Below are positions 21,193-33,671 of a stretch of DNA of 64,000 nt, piece after piece. The first letter of the stretch is position 1; each line of letters begins with the position of its first letter. The translations under genes and the position numbers were made by a program. The DNA is taken from NCBI RefSeq assembly GCF_026210795.1, contig NC_089445.1:62001-126000 (forward strand), read 5' to 3'. Below the pieces are notes generated by a model. The model was not told the origin of the DNA. It did not search any database and saw only the letters and a program-made list of their open reading frames with translations. This DNA comes from Rhizophagus irregularis (lineage: Eukaryota > Glomeromycota > Glomeromycetes > Glomerales > Glomeraceae).

Positions 21193-23591
21193 TAGGGATG
21201 GGGGTTAATTAACCACGGTTAATTAACCATGGTTAATTAACCGTTAATTTTGTTAGTTATGATTGATTTAAAATGGTTAATTAACCGTTATTTATAATTA
21301 GCCAATCAAAATGCAGAATTTAAATCATGTGATTAAATGATAATCCATTATTTTGTTACACAATTAAATATTAATTAATATAAATATTGATTAAATCTAT
21401 GATCTACATATTGCATGATCTTTTTTTTAAGATAAATTTTTTTTAAAAAAACACTTTTTTTTTGCAAATTTATTGTTCATTATCATGGTAAAAAAAAAGG
21501 GAACTGTTTGGAAACATTGGACAATAATTACTGAAGCAGAAAGTAATGAAGAAAGTAGTAGGTCTAAGAAAAAAACACATCCTTCTGTACGTTGTAATTA
21601 TTGTTCTAAAGTTTTTGAACAAGGTACAGCTAAAAGAATGCAAGTTCATCTTAATGATAGTTGTCCCAGAGCTCCAGAAAGTGCAAAAACAAAGAAACAA
21701 CAAATTCCTGAACTATTAGAAACTTCTGATGCTACTACTTCTACTTTTATTCCTACAGTAAAAACATCAAAAAAGCATTTAAAAAATACAACAATTGAGA
21801 ATTTTGTTGATCGTATGAGTGAAGAAGAACAAGATACTCTTGAAATTTTACTAGCTCAAGCATTATTTGCTGCTGGAGTTCCTTTTTCTTTTCTTGAAAA
21901 TAATTATGTTATTCAGTTTTTTCAACAATTACGTCCAGCATTCAAATTACCTAATCGAAGAAAACTTGCTGATGAATTACTTGATGATGTTTTTGATGAA
22001 GTTAAAGCTGAATGTAATGAACAAATTTTACAAGCTAAATCTCTTACAATGGTTTCAGATGGTTGGTCTAATATTAATCAAGAATCAGTTCAAAATTTTG
22101 TTATTTGTACTCCAAAACCATTATTCTTTGATGCTATTTATTCTGGTGAAGAATCTCATACAGCTAAATGGGTTGCAGATGAAATTATTAAACAAATGGA
22201 AATTGTTGGTATTAATAAATTTTCAGCAGTTATTACAGATACAGCTAGTGTAATGAAAGCAGCTTGGCGAATTATTGAAGATAGTTATCCAAGTATTGTT
22301 TGTTTAGGATGTAATTCTCATGTAATGAATCTTTTAATTAGTGATATTTTAAAGATTGATCAAATTAAATCTGTTGTTGAAAATGCAAAAAAGTTGGTCA
22401 ATTATTTTAAGGCACATGTACAGGCAACAGCTAAATTGAAACATATTCAAAAAGAAAATTATTCTAAAGAAATTGCATTGGTTTTACCAGCACTTACAAG
22501 ATGGGGAACACATCTTGCTTGTTTTCAATCACTTCAAAATTCAAGAACAGCACTTGAACAGGCTTTAATGGATATAAGAATTCGTCAAAATATGGATTTA
22601 ACTTTAAGAGCTCATATTTTATCAGATGAGTTTTGGGAAGATTTAGATATAATAACAAAAATTATGGAACCAATGGTTTCGGCATTAAAGTTATTTGAAT
22701 CAGATATTTCAATTCTTTCAAATGTTTATTCATATTTCAAAGAAGTAATGAATCAAATTAATCAAATAGATTGTAATTTTTCTGATAAACTTCAAGAACT
22801 TATTGCAAAGCGATGGGAATATACTTATCGATCCTATTATGATAACAGCTTATATGTTAGATCCACAATTTTTGGAAAAAAGTAAAAATGATGAAGTTGA
22901 ATCTATTGGTTATGTAGAATTTACAACATTTGTAAATAAAAGATTTAATCAGGAAGAAGCAGTAGAATTATTTGCTGAATTGGTAAATTTTCGTAATAAA
23001 AATTCACCTTATGATAATGAAATTATTTGGAAATCTGCTAATATTCTTAATTCATCTTTATGGTGGCAATCATGGCCAACTAGTAAACTTCAACAACTGG
23101 CTATTAAAATTCTCTCAATTCCTACATCTTCTGCAGCTGCAGAAAGAAATTTTTCTACTTTTGGTTTTATTCATAATAAAATTCGAAATAGATTGAAAAA
23201 TGAACGTGTTAAAAAATTAGTTTATATTTATGGAAATCTTCGAATGTGTAATAGACTTGTAAAAATACAAAAAAAGAAACAGATTAGTAATTTTAATGAA
23301 AATGAAGAAGATAGTAATAATAGTTCTGATAATGAAAATAAAGAAGATGATAATAATAATAGTTCTGATAATGATAGTATATTTGGATTTGAAGCAAATG
23401 TTATTAATTTAGATGATGAAGAATAAATAAAATATATTAAAATTTTATAATATTTAATAAATTATAAATTTATTTTAACTTCCTTAAAATTATATATACA
23501 GGTTATTTATGGGTTAATTAACCGTTAACTAACCGTTAATTAACCGGTTAATTAACCAAATTCATAACTAACGGTTATTTTACCAACCCTA
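21193..23591 (+). mobile_element. Full-length hAT element with perfect target duplication
   Basis: Ends TAGGGATGGGGGTTAATTAACC-like on the left and the complement of TAGGGTTGGTAAAATAACC on the right. The element is 2,399 bp and flanked by ATTGCAAT on both sides (21185-21192, 23592-23599). Subterminal regions are dense in GGTTAATTAACC palindromes, likely transposase-binding sites. It carries a BED-type transposase gene (21485-23426). Confidence 0.9.
21485..23426 (+). pseudogene. hAT transposase with BED zinc finger, one frameshift
   Basis: The N terminus has a BED-like finger (VWKHWTI, CNYCSKVF, HLNDSC within the first 60 residues). The catalytic region shows VSDGWSN, ITDTASVMKAAW, CLGCNSHVMNLLI and ALTRWGTHLACF. 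The first frame runs into a stop at 22885. From about 22830 the next frame continues (IMITAYMLDPQFLE..) and contains the hAT C-terminal dimerisation block WWQSWPTSKLQ..IPTSSAAAERNFSTFGFI, then an acidic Asn/Asp/Glu tail. A single-base change near 22826-22835 accounts for the break. The start at 21485 (MVKKKGTVWKHW) is preferred over the ATG four codons earlier because the deletion derivative nearby has the same lysine-rich beginning. Otherwise full length, so an error or a very recent mutation is possible. Confidence 0.85.
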
Positions 23592-23599
23592 ATTGCAAT

Positions 23600-24383
23600 A
23601 AATATAATAAATACAATTTATACAAATTTTAGAATAAAATCATTGACCTATCAGTATATAATACATATAATGATCATACAAGTATCATACAGGTATTATT
23701 AAAGTATATAGATACCGATATGAGTATGATATTTATGTGATATTTTTGATATTTATAAACTGATATGTAACTTATATGTAACTTAAATGTAATTATCTCC
23801 TCCATTAATCAGTATCATATCAGAATTACTAATCCAGAGATATCAGAATATGATATGTGGATTATCAAATGATTATCAGATGACTGATATATTACCAATA
23901 TTCTATCATTCGACCGGTGAAAGGAAATGACAAATATTATTTGATTTGCAATAATATTAAAAAATATAAAATCCATTTATTAAAGTTTTACAATTATTTT
24001 AAAAAATTCAGTTCAGATGTCTGGAAGGATTTCTTGAAATTCCTAGACAAAAGTATATCAGTAAAGGTATGAATGAAGTAAAAATAAATTATGTGAAATT
24101 AATCACTTCTCTTTAATTACATCTATTCACTATTAATTGTTAGAAATTTCAGGATGTTCTAGAAAATCAGTTATATACTTAAGTACTTTTTTCTTCACTT
24201 CTATACATTATAGTTAATAGTTGACATAGGACCTGGACATCTTTTATAGAACTCACAACTGACTTTTTGCCAAAAAAGATCCAATTTGCTCTTTTTTTAT
24301 TTTCCATTTTTTGCGATTATCTTGGTATCCAGTGATCCAATTCATGCAAATTTTTTTTATTTTGTAGAGCTCAATGAGAGCAT
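23600..24383. other. AT-rich stretch with ATATCAG/GATATG repeats
   Basis: No gene. 23650-23920 is rich in TATCAGATGACTGATAT-like phrases and ends in TTCGACCGGTG (23908-23918), which resembles CACTA-type MITE ends. 24285-24370 resembles the interior of the MITE at 39240-39553 (TTTTTTATTTTGTAGAGCTC against TTTTTATTTTGAAGAGCTC). Confidence 0.4.
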
Positions 24384-25015
24384 AATGGTTAATTATAAAT
24401 TTGGTTAATTAACAGTTAATTAACCTATAGTTAACTAATATATTAATTTTTTATAAATAATAAAATAAAACAATAAAATTTATTTATTTATTAAAATAAT
24501 TATAATAAATCTTATATGTTTTATTTATTCTTTATCATCTAAACTTATTAGTACATTTGACTCAAATTCAAGTATAGTACTATTATCACTATCACTATTA
24601 TAATTACTTTTACTATTATAAGAATTAGTATTTTCATTATTTTCAAAAGTTTTGGAATAATAATTACAAGTTATAAAAGGATGTTTTTTATTATTACTTT
24701 CTGTTTCAGTAATTTTCCAATGCTTCCAAACTTTTTCTTTTTTTTTCCCATAATTGCAAGAATTTTTTTTAAAGAAAAAAAAATCATAAAAAAAAGATTA
24801 TCAAGTTATACAAAACATAAATTATAAAATAAATCTATACCATTTTTTACCAATAATTATCAAATTATAATTAAATCATATGACTTAAATTCTGCATTTT
24901 TATTGGTTAATTTAAAGTAACAGTTAATTAACCATTTTAAACTAATTATAAGTAACATAATTAACAGTTAATTAACCATAATTAATTAACTATGGTTAAT
25001 TAACGCCCATCTCTA
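24384..25015 (-). mobile_element. Internally deleted, reversed derivative of the hAT element
   Basis: The right border is the complement of TAGAGATGGGCGTTAATTAACC, matching the 5' end of the hAT element at 21193. The left side matches that element's 3' subterminal part (AAATTTGGTTAATTAACAG). Between them, on the minus strand (about 24751-24525), the lysine-rich transposase start and VWKHWKITETES are joined directly to the acidic Ser/Asn tail and stop. Roughly 1.7 kb of transposase is missing. The left end is ragged and no target duplication was found. Confidence 0.75.
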
Positions 25016-26419
25016 ACTACAAAACAAAAAAAGTTCGTACAAATTAGACCACTGGATGCTGAAATAGTCGTAAAAAACTAATTTATTTTTTTGTAAAATT
25101 TAAGTCAATCTGCAAAAAAGTTGCCATTGAATTGTATATGTAATGTCCGGGATCCTGTTGACACTTGTAATTTATTGTATTAATAAATAATAATACTTCA
25201 TCTTAAGGATATTTGCCAAAAATCTAAAGCTATTTTTTCAAAATTTTAGTTTAATTAAAATTTAATCTGAAGCTATGATTTTTTATAATAAAATTAATTG
25301 TCTAAACTGGTTTTATGCTTTTTTAAAACTAATTATAATTTAGAAAAATTTTTAGCTTTTTGAATTTTATTGTTAAATGAATTTTGGGCAATAACACTAC
25401 TTCAACTACAAAAAATATAATTAAAAAAAATTGTTGCATTAAAAATAATCAAATAAATAGTTCTTTAATAACAGTTAAACTTATTACTATATGATTAATG
25501 ATCAAATAAACTATGTCCTATTGATAAACTTTCAAATATTGACTAATACAGTAAATTTTCAAATAATTAATGATTAAATGAATCATGATTGTATAATAAA
25601 AAAAATATATAAATATATTATCATATTTTTTTTATTTTTTTCAAATTCTAAATTATCAAAATGAAAATATCAGCAAAAAAACTTACATCATGTTTTCTTT
25701 ATTTTTTTTAAAAACCTTTCATTATGATAAATATAAACAGAACTATTTTACATTTAATATCTGATGTAATAATATATTAAAATTCCTTTTTAAAAAATAA
25801 AAGGATGTGTTTTATTATATTACATTTATATAAAACAAACAAAAAATTAACAAAACTTGAAAATTCTTAAGAAATAAAAGTTTTACACTTAAGAATTTAC
25901 AAGATGCTTTTACTCAAATTAACATATTCAGAAGTAAATTAATTATTTCAAACTGGTTATATAGCAGTTGGAATGATAGCTGAAATAGTAATATTATTCA
26001 GAACTTTTAGCTGAAATGTTGAATTCAAGTTTAAGAAGAAAAAATAAATAAATCTGAGCAATAGTAGTTCAAGACAAAATCAATAGCTCATAGTAATTCA
26101 AAAAATATATTCTGTTTATCTTTCAAATATATATTACAAAATAAAATATACTAAATATTTGCTTATTTGTTATTGCTAAAATATTATCACAAATAAATGC
26201 TAACATTAATATATTTTTTATATTACTTTAAAGCATCAATAATTAAAACAACTTTTCATATGATAAACTAATTAGTAATCACTTCTTAAATTCTTTTCCA
26301 ATAAAATAAAGCATATAAGAACTTTATGGAAATTCAATCATCCTTTCTGTAAAGAATTAAGGTATGTATCATTATCATTATTGAAGTAAAGGGTTCTGGT
26401 ATGAAATCTTGAAAATCAC
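25016..26419. other. AT-rich stretch without recognised gene
   Basis: Very AT-rich with long A or T runs. I see no coding frame, inverted repeat or tandem repeat worth naming. Confidence 0.6.
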
Positions 26420-28325
26420 TTGCATGACTAATACAAGATCGACAACAAAATTCTGATATTCCAAAATCTTAACAATCCAAAATCCTGTCATTCTAAAATC
26501 CTAACAGTCCAAAATCTCAACAGTCCAAAAATCTTGATAGATCATTATTTTATAAATATAATGATGTGTATTCTATAATATCAAAAATATGACAAATTCA
26601 AAATGTTATATATTAATAATTTGAATTTTATGATATACAAATTAAATAATGTTTAACAAAAAATATTTAATGATATATTTATTTAATAATTTAATAAAAA
26701 TTATTCCATTTGATATTTTATTTATTAATATATACATTGTTTTATTTTAATAATATTACAATTTTCTCCAATTTTTTTCTAATTAATAAATTTTTTTTCA
26801 ATTTATATATAGATGAAATTTGTGAAATAGTTCCTTTTCAAAAAGAAAATAATAAAATTAATGTTCGTGGTTATCTAATAATAAAAGAAATAAATAAAAA
26901 AAATAAGTTCTATTGGTACTGTAAGATAAAAAAATCTGATTGCAAAGGTCATGCAGTAATTATTTTTACAAATAATTTTCATTACCTTCAAAATTTTATT
27001 GATCATAACCATGCTTCACAAGCAAGTAGTGTCCAAATTGCAAAAATTATTACACAAATAAAGAATCAAGCTCAAAAAAGTAGCAGTAATCCTGCATAAA
27101 TCATCTAAAATAATGTCACAAAAATTTCTGAAGAAATTTTTCTTTATTTACCAACACAAGAGGCTCTTTGAATGAAAATTAAACGAGTCAGGAAAGCAAA
27201 TACACCACCAGCAGAATTACAAAGTCTTGAACAAATTAATATTTCTGATTCATTTTATTATACTTTTAATAAAGAGTTATTCTTAGTGAAAAATATTGAA
27301 ATTAGAAGTGAATATAATTTATTATTTACAACAAAAACTAATGTCTAATATCTATATATTTCAGTTACCATTCTAGATTATAGATAGTACGTTTAGAATC
27401 TTTTATCAACTCTATACAATCCATAATCCTGTTGATATAGAAAAAAACTCTGAAATTCTTCCATTAGTATATGTATTAATGAATGAAAAATCTAAAGAAT
27501 TGTATCAAGTATTATTTCAAAATTTAATTAAATTTGCTAAAGAAAATAATATTTCATTAAGACCATCAAAAATTCTTACTAATTTTGAAATAGCAGCAAT
27601 CAATGCATCAAATGAGGAATTTTCTGGTGTTATTAATAAAGGTTGTCTTTTTCATTTGGAGCAAAGCAGCTGGAGAAAAATCCAAGAATGTGGCTTAACA
27701 GTTCAATATGGTTCTGATAAGCATTTAAGTCTCAGATTATGTCATTTATCTCTAGCATTTGTTCTATCAAGTGAAATTTCCATTGCTTTTGATACCTTGA
27801 AATCAAATATACTATCAGAAGACAGAAGCTAATGAAATTATGCGATGGTTAGAATTTTATTGAGGCCTGGTATAATCATTAGTAGTAATTCACATATTAG
27901 GATTTATACTATTATTAAGAAACTTCAAAATAAGCAACAAAAAGTAGAATTACAAATTGAAAATATTTTTTATAATGTACAATATCTAAAGCAAAAAAAT
28001 GCTATAATTGATAGGAAAAATAAAATTACAACAATTTTTAATAATAAAATAAATCGCACAGTAATAAATTATTTATGTAAAATTGATTATAACATTTTTT
28101 TATAATTTTTTACAATTACTTATTTAGCGAATTTATGCATAAAACATTCAAAAAAAAATGCATGATATATAATTAATTGTGATAAATCTTAAATTTTGTT
28201 CTTAAAATATTAGAATAATCAACTTATCGAAATAAAACATATCAGATTTTGGGTTGTCAGGATTTTAGATTGTCAGGATTTTGGATTCAGTTGTTGAGAT
28301 TTTATTGTCAGTCTTGTGTCAGTTA
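26420..28325 (+). mobile_element. Mutator-like (MULE) element relic with repeated TIRs
   Basis: Left region (26420-26545) holds four or more copies of CCAAAATCCTAACAGT-like units. The right region (28240-28325) holds the inverted counterpart (TTTTGGGTTGTCAGGATTTT). Long TIRs made of short repeats fit MULEs. Inside is a degraded FLYWCH/MULE transposase. Borders are approximate and no 9-bp duplication was identified. Confidence 0.6.
26815..27870 (+). pseudogene. MULE transposase with FLYWCH zinc finger, degraded
   Basis: The N-terminal FLYWCH-type finger is visible at about 26905-27030 (FYWYCKIKKSDCKGHAVII.. then DHNHA). The same frame then passes TAA (27097), TAA, TGA (27169-27171) and further stops but keeps family sequence such as KISEEIFLYLPTQEAL, MKIKRVRKANTPPAELQSLE and NKELFLVKNIEIRSEYN. 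Coding sequence resumes with DSTFRIFYQLYTIHNPVDI (first catalytic Asp), LTNFEIAAINASN (second Asp) and GCLFHLEQSSWRKIQECG, the MULE domain signature. It ends around 27870 near MRWLEFY. The stops are mostly explained by CGA to TGA or CAA to TAA changes. Clearly non-functional. Confidence 0.75.
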
Positions 28326-28329
28326 TATA

Positions 28330-28981
28330 ATTGATTGTTGAGAATTTGATCAGATACTGAAGTAAAGATACCATTTAATAATTAGAGACATGTGACCAAA
28401 AAATCTGAAACTAATGAAAAATTGTAAATGCTAAGGCAAATAATAACCCTCAGTTTTTTTAAAAAACTTCAAAGATACTGATTCTATAAATTAAATTATT
28501 CTTTATTCTCTTTTATGTAAAAAAAAAGTAAATTAATCATCTGAAATATGCAGAAAAATATTATTGTTAATTGTGCAAGATTATTTCTTCTAAAAAAAAA
28601 AATACTGTATTTTATGTTATTTGAATTATCTGTTTTATGTTATTTGAAGAAATAGATCTAAATAAAATCAAGCTTATTAAAACTTATAGTGCAAATTTTG
28701 TTTCAAAAACTTACTAACAGTTAAATTCAAAAGATTATAGAGGAATATAGTCACTCATCAGTAAATGTTTTCCAGAACATATTTTTGAAAAAGATATCCG
28801 AGGTTTTGCAATCATTAGTAAATTTTTTAAGATAAAAATCTAAATTTCTAATTTAAAAATCTTGTAAAATAAAACTTTAAAATTTTTTAAAACAACTCAA
28901 ATTCAATTATCTACTATTATTTTAGGCTATTATTAAAAATGAAATTTTTTAAATTATTTTACATTAAAAGTGAAAAAAAAA
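28330..28981. other. AT-rich stretch without recognised gene
   Basis: Nothing recognisable beyond simple A/T runs. Confidence 0.6.
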
Positions 28982-29302
28982 TCATTTTAATATATAAACT
29001 TTATGAAATAAATTTGCAACATCTGTAGCAATTTTGACTAAAGAAACCTTATATTCAAAATATTTTTCAAACCAGATTTGAAATACTGGTTTACTATCAT
29101 TATAATTAATAAAACATTGAACAGTACATTGATTTGTATTTCTACCTCAAGTTGTTTTTATTATATAATTATCAGGAATACAATATTTATTTGAAAGAAG
29201 AGTATAAACTAATAATAATTTATTAGGATATATATATTTTTTTATAATTTTATATAAGAAACTATGTCTTATCTGTTTAAATTTAATGACTGGATCAACC
29301 AT
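28982..29302 (-). pseudogene. Degraded small host-type ORF with in-frame TGA
   Basis: On the minus strand an ATG at 29302 opens MVDPVIKFKQIRHSFLYKII and continues 51 codons to TGA at 29147-29149. It then stays open for 54 more codons to TGA at 28984 (GRNTNQCTVQCFINYNDSKP.., ATDVANLF). The second part (cysteine, NYNDSKPVFQIWF, KIATDVAN) resembles an AMF hypothetical-protein family with an SKPVFTV..SATDAAN pattern that I recall only loosely. Function unknown; the TGA would fit a mutated CGA. Confidence 0.4.
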
Positions 29303-30782
29303 TTTTGTGATTTGCAAATGAAAAAAAATTAATAATACATGTAAAATTTTATCAGCATATAAAAAGTTTTATAAAACATAATTTTGTATTAAATCTAATT
29401 GAAATTATTATCAATTAAAATGCTTGCAAGTTGTATTATCATGTATTAATTTAATGACTGTCACTTAGGATTATATCTCAAAAATTAGGGTTAGGGTTAA
29501 GATCTATATGTTATCACCAATTTGGTCTGAAGTGATAACTAACGTCAAAGAAACAGTCATGACAAAAAAGCCAAGTAATAAAATTATAAGTGTTTTAATA
29601 ATATTGTAACAAAGTATAAGAATATCACTAATAATTTTCAGTAGAAAGTTAACAATATTGGTAAACAATTTAAAAGTTTCTTAAAGATAAAAATCTATCA
29701 AATGAATAATAACAAATACAGAGATAAAACAAATAAAACACGCGAAAAGTTTACTATAAAAAAAACTAGCAAACAAATCATACAAAAACACAATACTTCA
29801 GATAACACAATCTGAACTTTCTATTAAATTTACTCAAGTGTTAATAGCTTTTATTCAAAGAAAATATTGCTCTATATATGTTTACATTTTCACACATATT
29901 AGTTTGAATTTATCAATATTATCCTATTATACTAATATGATTAATCAATCAATTGTCCTTTTTCCATTGCAATTATCTGTAGAAACCTTTCTATTGCTAT
30001 TTCGTATAAGTTCTATGTATTTATATGATTTATCAACTATGTAAATTTTAAGAAACTTCTCTAGCTAAACTAATAAAGCAATTTTCTAAGGTTATAATAA
30101 TTAAACTGATACTTATGATTGAATACTTATAAGTCAAAAGTAATAATAATACTAAAAGTGATTAATTAATGTAAATAACTAATAAAACTAAAATATATTA
30201 TAAGAAATGTTTCATATTGTAATAAACTCAGCTATAATCATAGGATTTCTAGTTTCTACATACTACATCATGTAACTTGTTTGATCTTAACTATTTCATG
30301 GGTAATCCTAACAATAATCTTTAATTAATTCTATCTTAAGCAAAAATTTTGGTAACACATACATATGATAATCATTAAAATTTTTCTCATTTTCAACCAA
30401 TAGAAATAGAATCTACTGATTAATCATGATCATTCTGTTTCATAGAGATTTGATTCCAAAAAATAATATTCACTATTATATACTATATAATATATTTTTC
30501 TTAATAATAATTTTTTCTCATCATTTATATCACTTTAATTATCATATAATACTATTTTCAAAAATTTTAAAATTTACATTAGAAACTTCTTCTGGTATCT
30601 TAATTTACTCTTTTTTATTTATAATTAATTATTATTACATCATTGGAAAATATATGAAAAAAATACATATGAAAACAAATCAGAAAGTTCTAAAGTAAGT
30701 TGTATTAATATTATATTTGTTGATATCTTATTAATATTGTAAATCATATCAACAACTAAATAATATTAATTAATATATATAT
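29303..30782. other. AT-rich stretch without recognised gene
   Basis: No gene or repeat family seen. Position 29485-29497 contains two adjacent TTAGGG units, too short to mean a former telomere. Confidence 0.6.
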
Positions 30783-31010
30783 TAAGGTTGCCTGCCTAAT
30801 TCTACGATTAGTTTCTTTAAGATTTTACTATAGTTTTATTATAGTTTTGATAGGTTTCAGCAGTTTCGCATTTATAATAAGTTTTTCTTAAGTTGTTTTA
30901 TTATTTTTCCCGTAATTTCGCCAATTTTTTAATATATAGTTTTGGTAAAGTTTTGCCATTTTGGCATTTCGCTAACTTGCTAAAACCCCCTAATTTCTCC
31001 AGTAACCTTA
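30783..31010 (-). mobile_element. hAT-type MITE, TAAGGTTGCTTG family, copy D
   Basis: 228 bp from TAAGGTTGCCTGCC to AGTAACCTTA, in reverse orientation relative to copies A-C (TTATTATAGTTTTGATAGG core). Flanks are ATATATAT and ATATATAC, compatible with an 8-bp duplication but in low-complexity sequence. Confidence 0.6.
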
Positions 31011-31226
31011 ATATATACTGATGTAAATTAACACTTACTGAACTTTCTGATATAAATCCCAAGATAATTATTTTTAGAGGTCAAATTAAATTTGAATTAA
31101 ATCTGAATCAAATCAAATTTTAGAAAAAAAATTTGATTTATACAAAATATACAGAATACTAATTCTAATGTAATTCTTTATTCTTAATTAATTTTATGTA
31201 ACTTTAAAATATAACGAGTATACATA

Positions 31227-31392
31227 TAAACTGTACTGTACAGTTAGCTAAACTGTACTGTACAAAGTAAGAACTCACCAATCAGATTTTATTGTACGAT
31301 AAATAAATAAAATTTGATAAGTATACAATGAGTTATGATTGGCTAAAATATTTTCATATAATACAGTTTAGCTGACCATACAGTACAGTTTA
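31227..31392. mobile_element. Small palindromic MITE, TAAACTGTACTGTA ends
   Basis: 166 bp. The left arm TAAACTGTACTGTACAGTTAGC and the right arm, read in complement as TAAACTGTACTGTATGGTCAGC, pair over about 35 bp. No coding content. A TA precedes the left end, but the target duplication is unclear. Confidence 0.6.
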
Positions 31393-31637
31393 TCTATTTA
31401 TCTATTGAATTGTAACTATATATTGTTATATCTAACATATTTATGAAAATAGAAAAGTATTTCAAAAATATTTTATTCATATTACAAGAATATTTACTAA
31501 ATATCATTAATTTAAGTTTATATTTAATGTATTTCAATCATATTGTAAAATTATTTGCTAATATCAATCATATTTAATGTTTTTCAAAAATATTGGAAGA
31601 TCTGTTTGATGTCGATCATCACATGAAATTGAACCAA

Positions 31638-33400
31638 TCTATATCTATAAAAAAAAAGCATTGTGCGACCGTGACGTTAAGACTACCCTGCATAAAAGGT
31701 GGATTTAAATTGGATCATTCATCATCATGTGTCTGCGCCCTGTGCTACAGATTTTTATATAGGGATTTAGAGTGGCGCATCATTTGACATTGATTAGCAG
31801 CTCTAATCCCAATACAATTTTGAATTTTGCTGCATAAATGATTGGCGTAAAAACAAATTATAGCAACTAATCCAATTAGTACTAATTGTAATATAAAATA
31901 TAAAAAATTTATTGAGCAATCATCATTATTTTTTTTAAAAAAAAAAGTTTTTTGGATTTTCCCATATGACACATTTTCTTTTTTTTTTTTAAAAAAAAAT
32001 ATTTTTCAGTTTCTGAATTTTCTCATATGACGAAAAAAAATTCCTTTCTTTTAAAAAAAATACACCTTTTCTTTTACATTTAATTTTTAATTTCTAATGC
32101 CTGCACAGCTCTCAAAGTAGGATTTTACCAGGGGAATTGAACATTTCTAATAACAGCAATTACAGGTATTTAATAACTATGCAAAAAACCAAAAAAAAAC
32201 CAAAAAAATAAAGCTTTCTTTTTTTAGGTATCAGTAGTTTTCTTGGTTTGTCTTCAGACGCGTGGAAATTTGGTAAGGAAGGATTTAATACATTTCTTTT
32301 AATCAAACATTTCTAACAGTTTGATTTTTCATTTTTTTAGATAACTGAATAAGGAATAATTTATACACGAACAGAATTGTGGTGAGTATTTTTTCTTTGA
32401 AAAATTTTTTAACAAAACATTTACTAACATCATGTTTCTTCCTTTTTTATATGGTTTGTTCGTAATTCTGGACATGTGAAATTTTAGTAGGTTCTTTTAA
32501 AATGCTTCTTTTAACATAATGTTAGTTAACAAAATGTTTACTAATGTTTATTTTTGCATTCTGTAGGGTGGTTCTTTGGCTCTTTCCAGACATGGAATTT
32601 GTAAGTGTTTTTTATTAATTTTTTTTTATTTCTTAATGAAATGAAACATTAAAACTAACATTTTGTGTTTTATATTTTGTAGTTTAGACAGTACTGCAAC
32701 ACCTTGGACAGATGTAAATTTTGGTAAATAATATTTTCCTAACATTATTTCTTTAACGAAACATTATTGATGTTTCATTCTTTTCTTTTTTTTAGTAGAT
32801 GATCAATTTTTGAGAACTTTGGGTAAGTTCTGAAAATGAATTTTAAACTTTAAAAAATGTCACTAATTTAACTTTTTTTTTGTAGGAAACAACCCTTTTC
32901 TCTTTTTTAGGTTTTGGTGGTACCTTTCAGAGTGAAGGTTAGTTTGAATTATATTTTTAATTTTTTTAAAAAAATTCTTTTTCATAATTACTAATCATTT
33001 TTTCTTTTCTTTTTTTAAATTTTGGTACCTTTTTTTAGGTCTAATGATTCTTTGAATGTTTTTTAGGTTTGCCGGCTTCCTAATGAACCACTATAACTAT
33101 TATAATAACTATTATAATAAAAAATGTATTGCATATTATTTATACTGACACTCATTATCTGTTATACTTTGTAATGATTAATATTCCTATTAATATGTAA
33201 TAATTTTTAAAATATTTCGCAAGGATTGTGAGCGCTGTAAAATCACTTGCCATACACAGCCTATGATTCCCTATTTACCACAAAATTCCAAATTAATGCT
33301 AATAACCATTCTAGACTTTATATAACAGCTTAGCAGAAAGGTATCTGATTTTCATAATTTTAATTAGCCAGGCCCGCGTGAAACGCGGGCATCCAGCTAG
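31638..33400 (+). mobile_element. Non-autonomous Helitron carrying an intron-like array
   Basis: The 3' terminus is diagnostic: hairpin GCCCGCGTGAAACGCGGGC (33372-33390), then ATCCAG and CTAG (33397-33400), followed by T. The proposed 5' terminus is TCTATATCTATAAAAAAAAA at 31638, preceded by A, so the insertion lies between A and T as Helitrons do. No Rep/helicase gene is present. The body contains the intron-like array at 32228-33075. The 3' end is firm; the 5' end is a pattern match only. Confidence 0.7.
32228..33075 (+). repeat. Intron-like tandem array 4 (inside the Helitron)
   Basis: Seven or so exon-like blocks of about 28-45 nt separated by intron-like segments. Donors GTAAGG (32273), GTGAGT, GTAAGT, GTAAAT; branch-like TTTACTAAC and inverted repeats such as GAAACATTATTGATGTTTC; acceptors TTTTTTTAG or TTTTGTAG. 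The blocks share GGTTCTTTGGC / CTTGGACAG themes but are more diverged than in array 6. Confidence 0.7.
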
Positions 33401-33671
33401 TGTATAATAAGAAAAAATGCAATTTAACCAGTTTTTTTAAATTATATGATAGTCCGTTTTTTTGATTATGCATTTATCTTAGTACAGCAATATAAATTCT
33501 TTAAACGAAAAATAAAAATGTATTACGTATAGTACCATTATGATACCCAAAATTATACATTGTAGATTTTAAAGAATGGTGGTACTGCATATAACATGAA
33601 TAAATAAAAACGGAGTTTCGTAAAAAAAAGTTTTTTTTTTATTTCTCTTTTTTTTCGATAAATTATTAGAA

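Noticed and set aside
29485-29497. Two TTAGGG units (possible interstitial telomere)
   Set aside because: Only two units, no further repeats nearby; expected by chance at this length.
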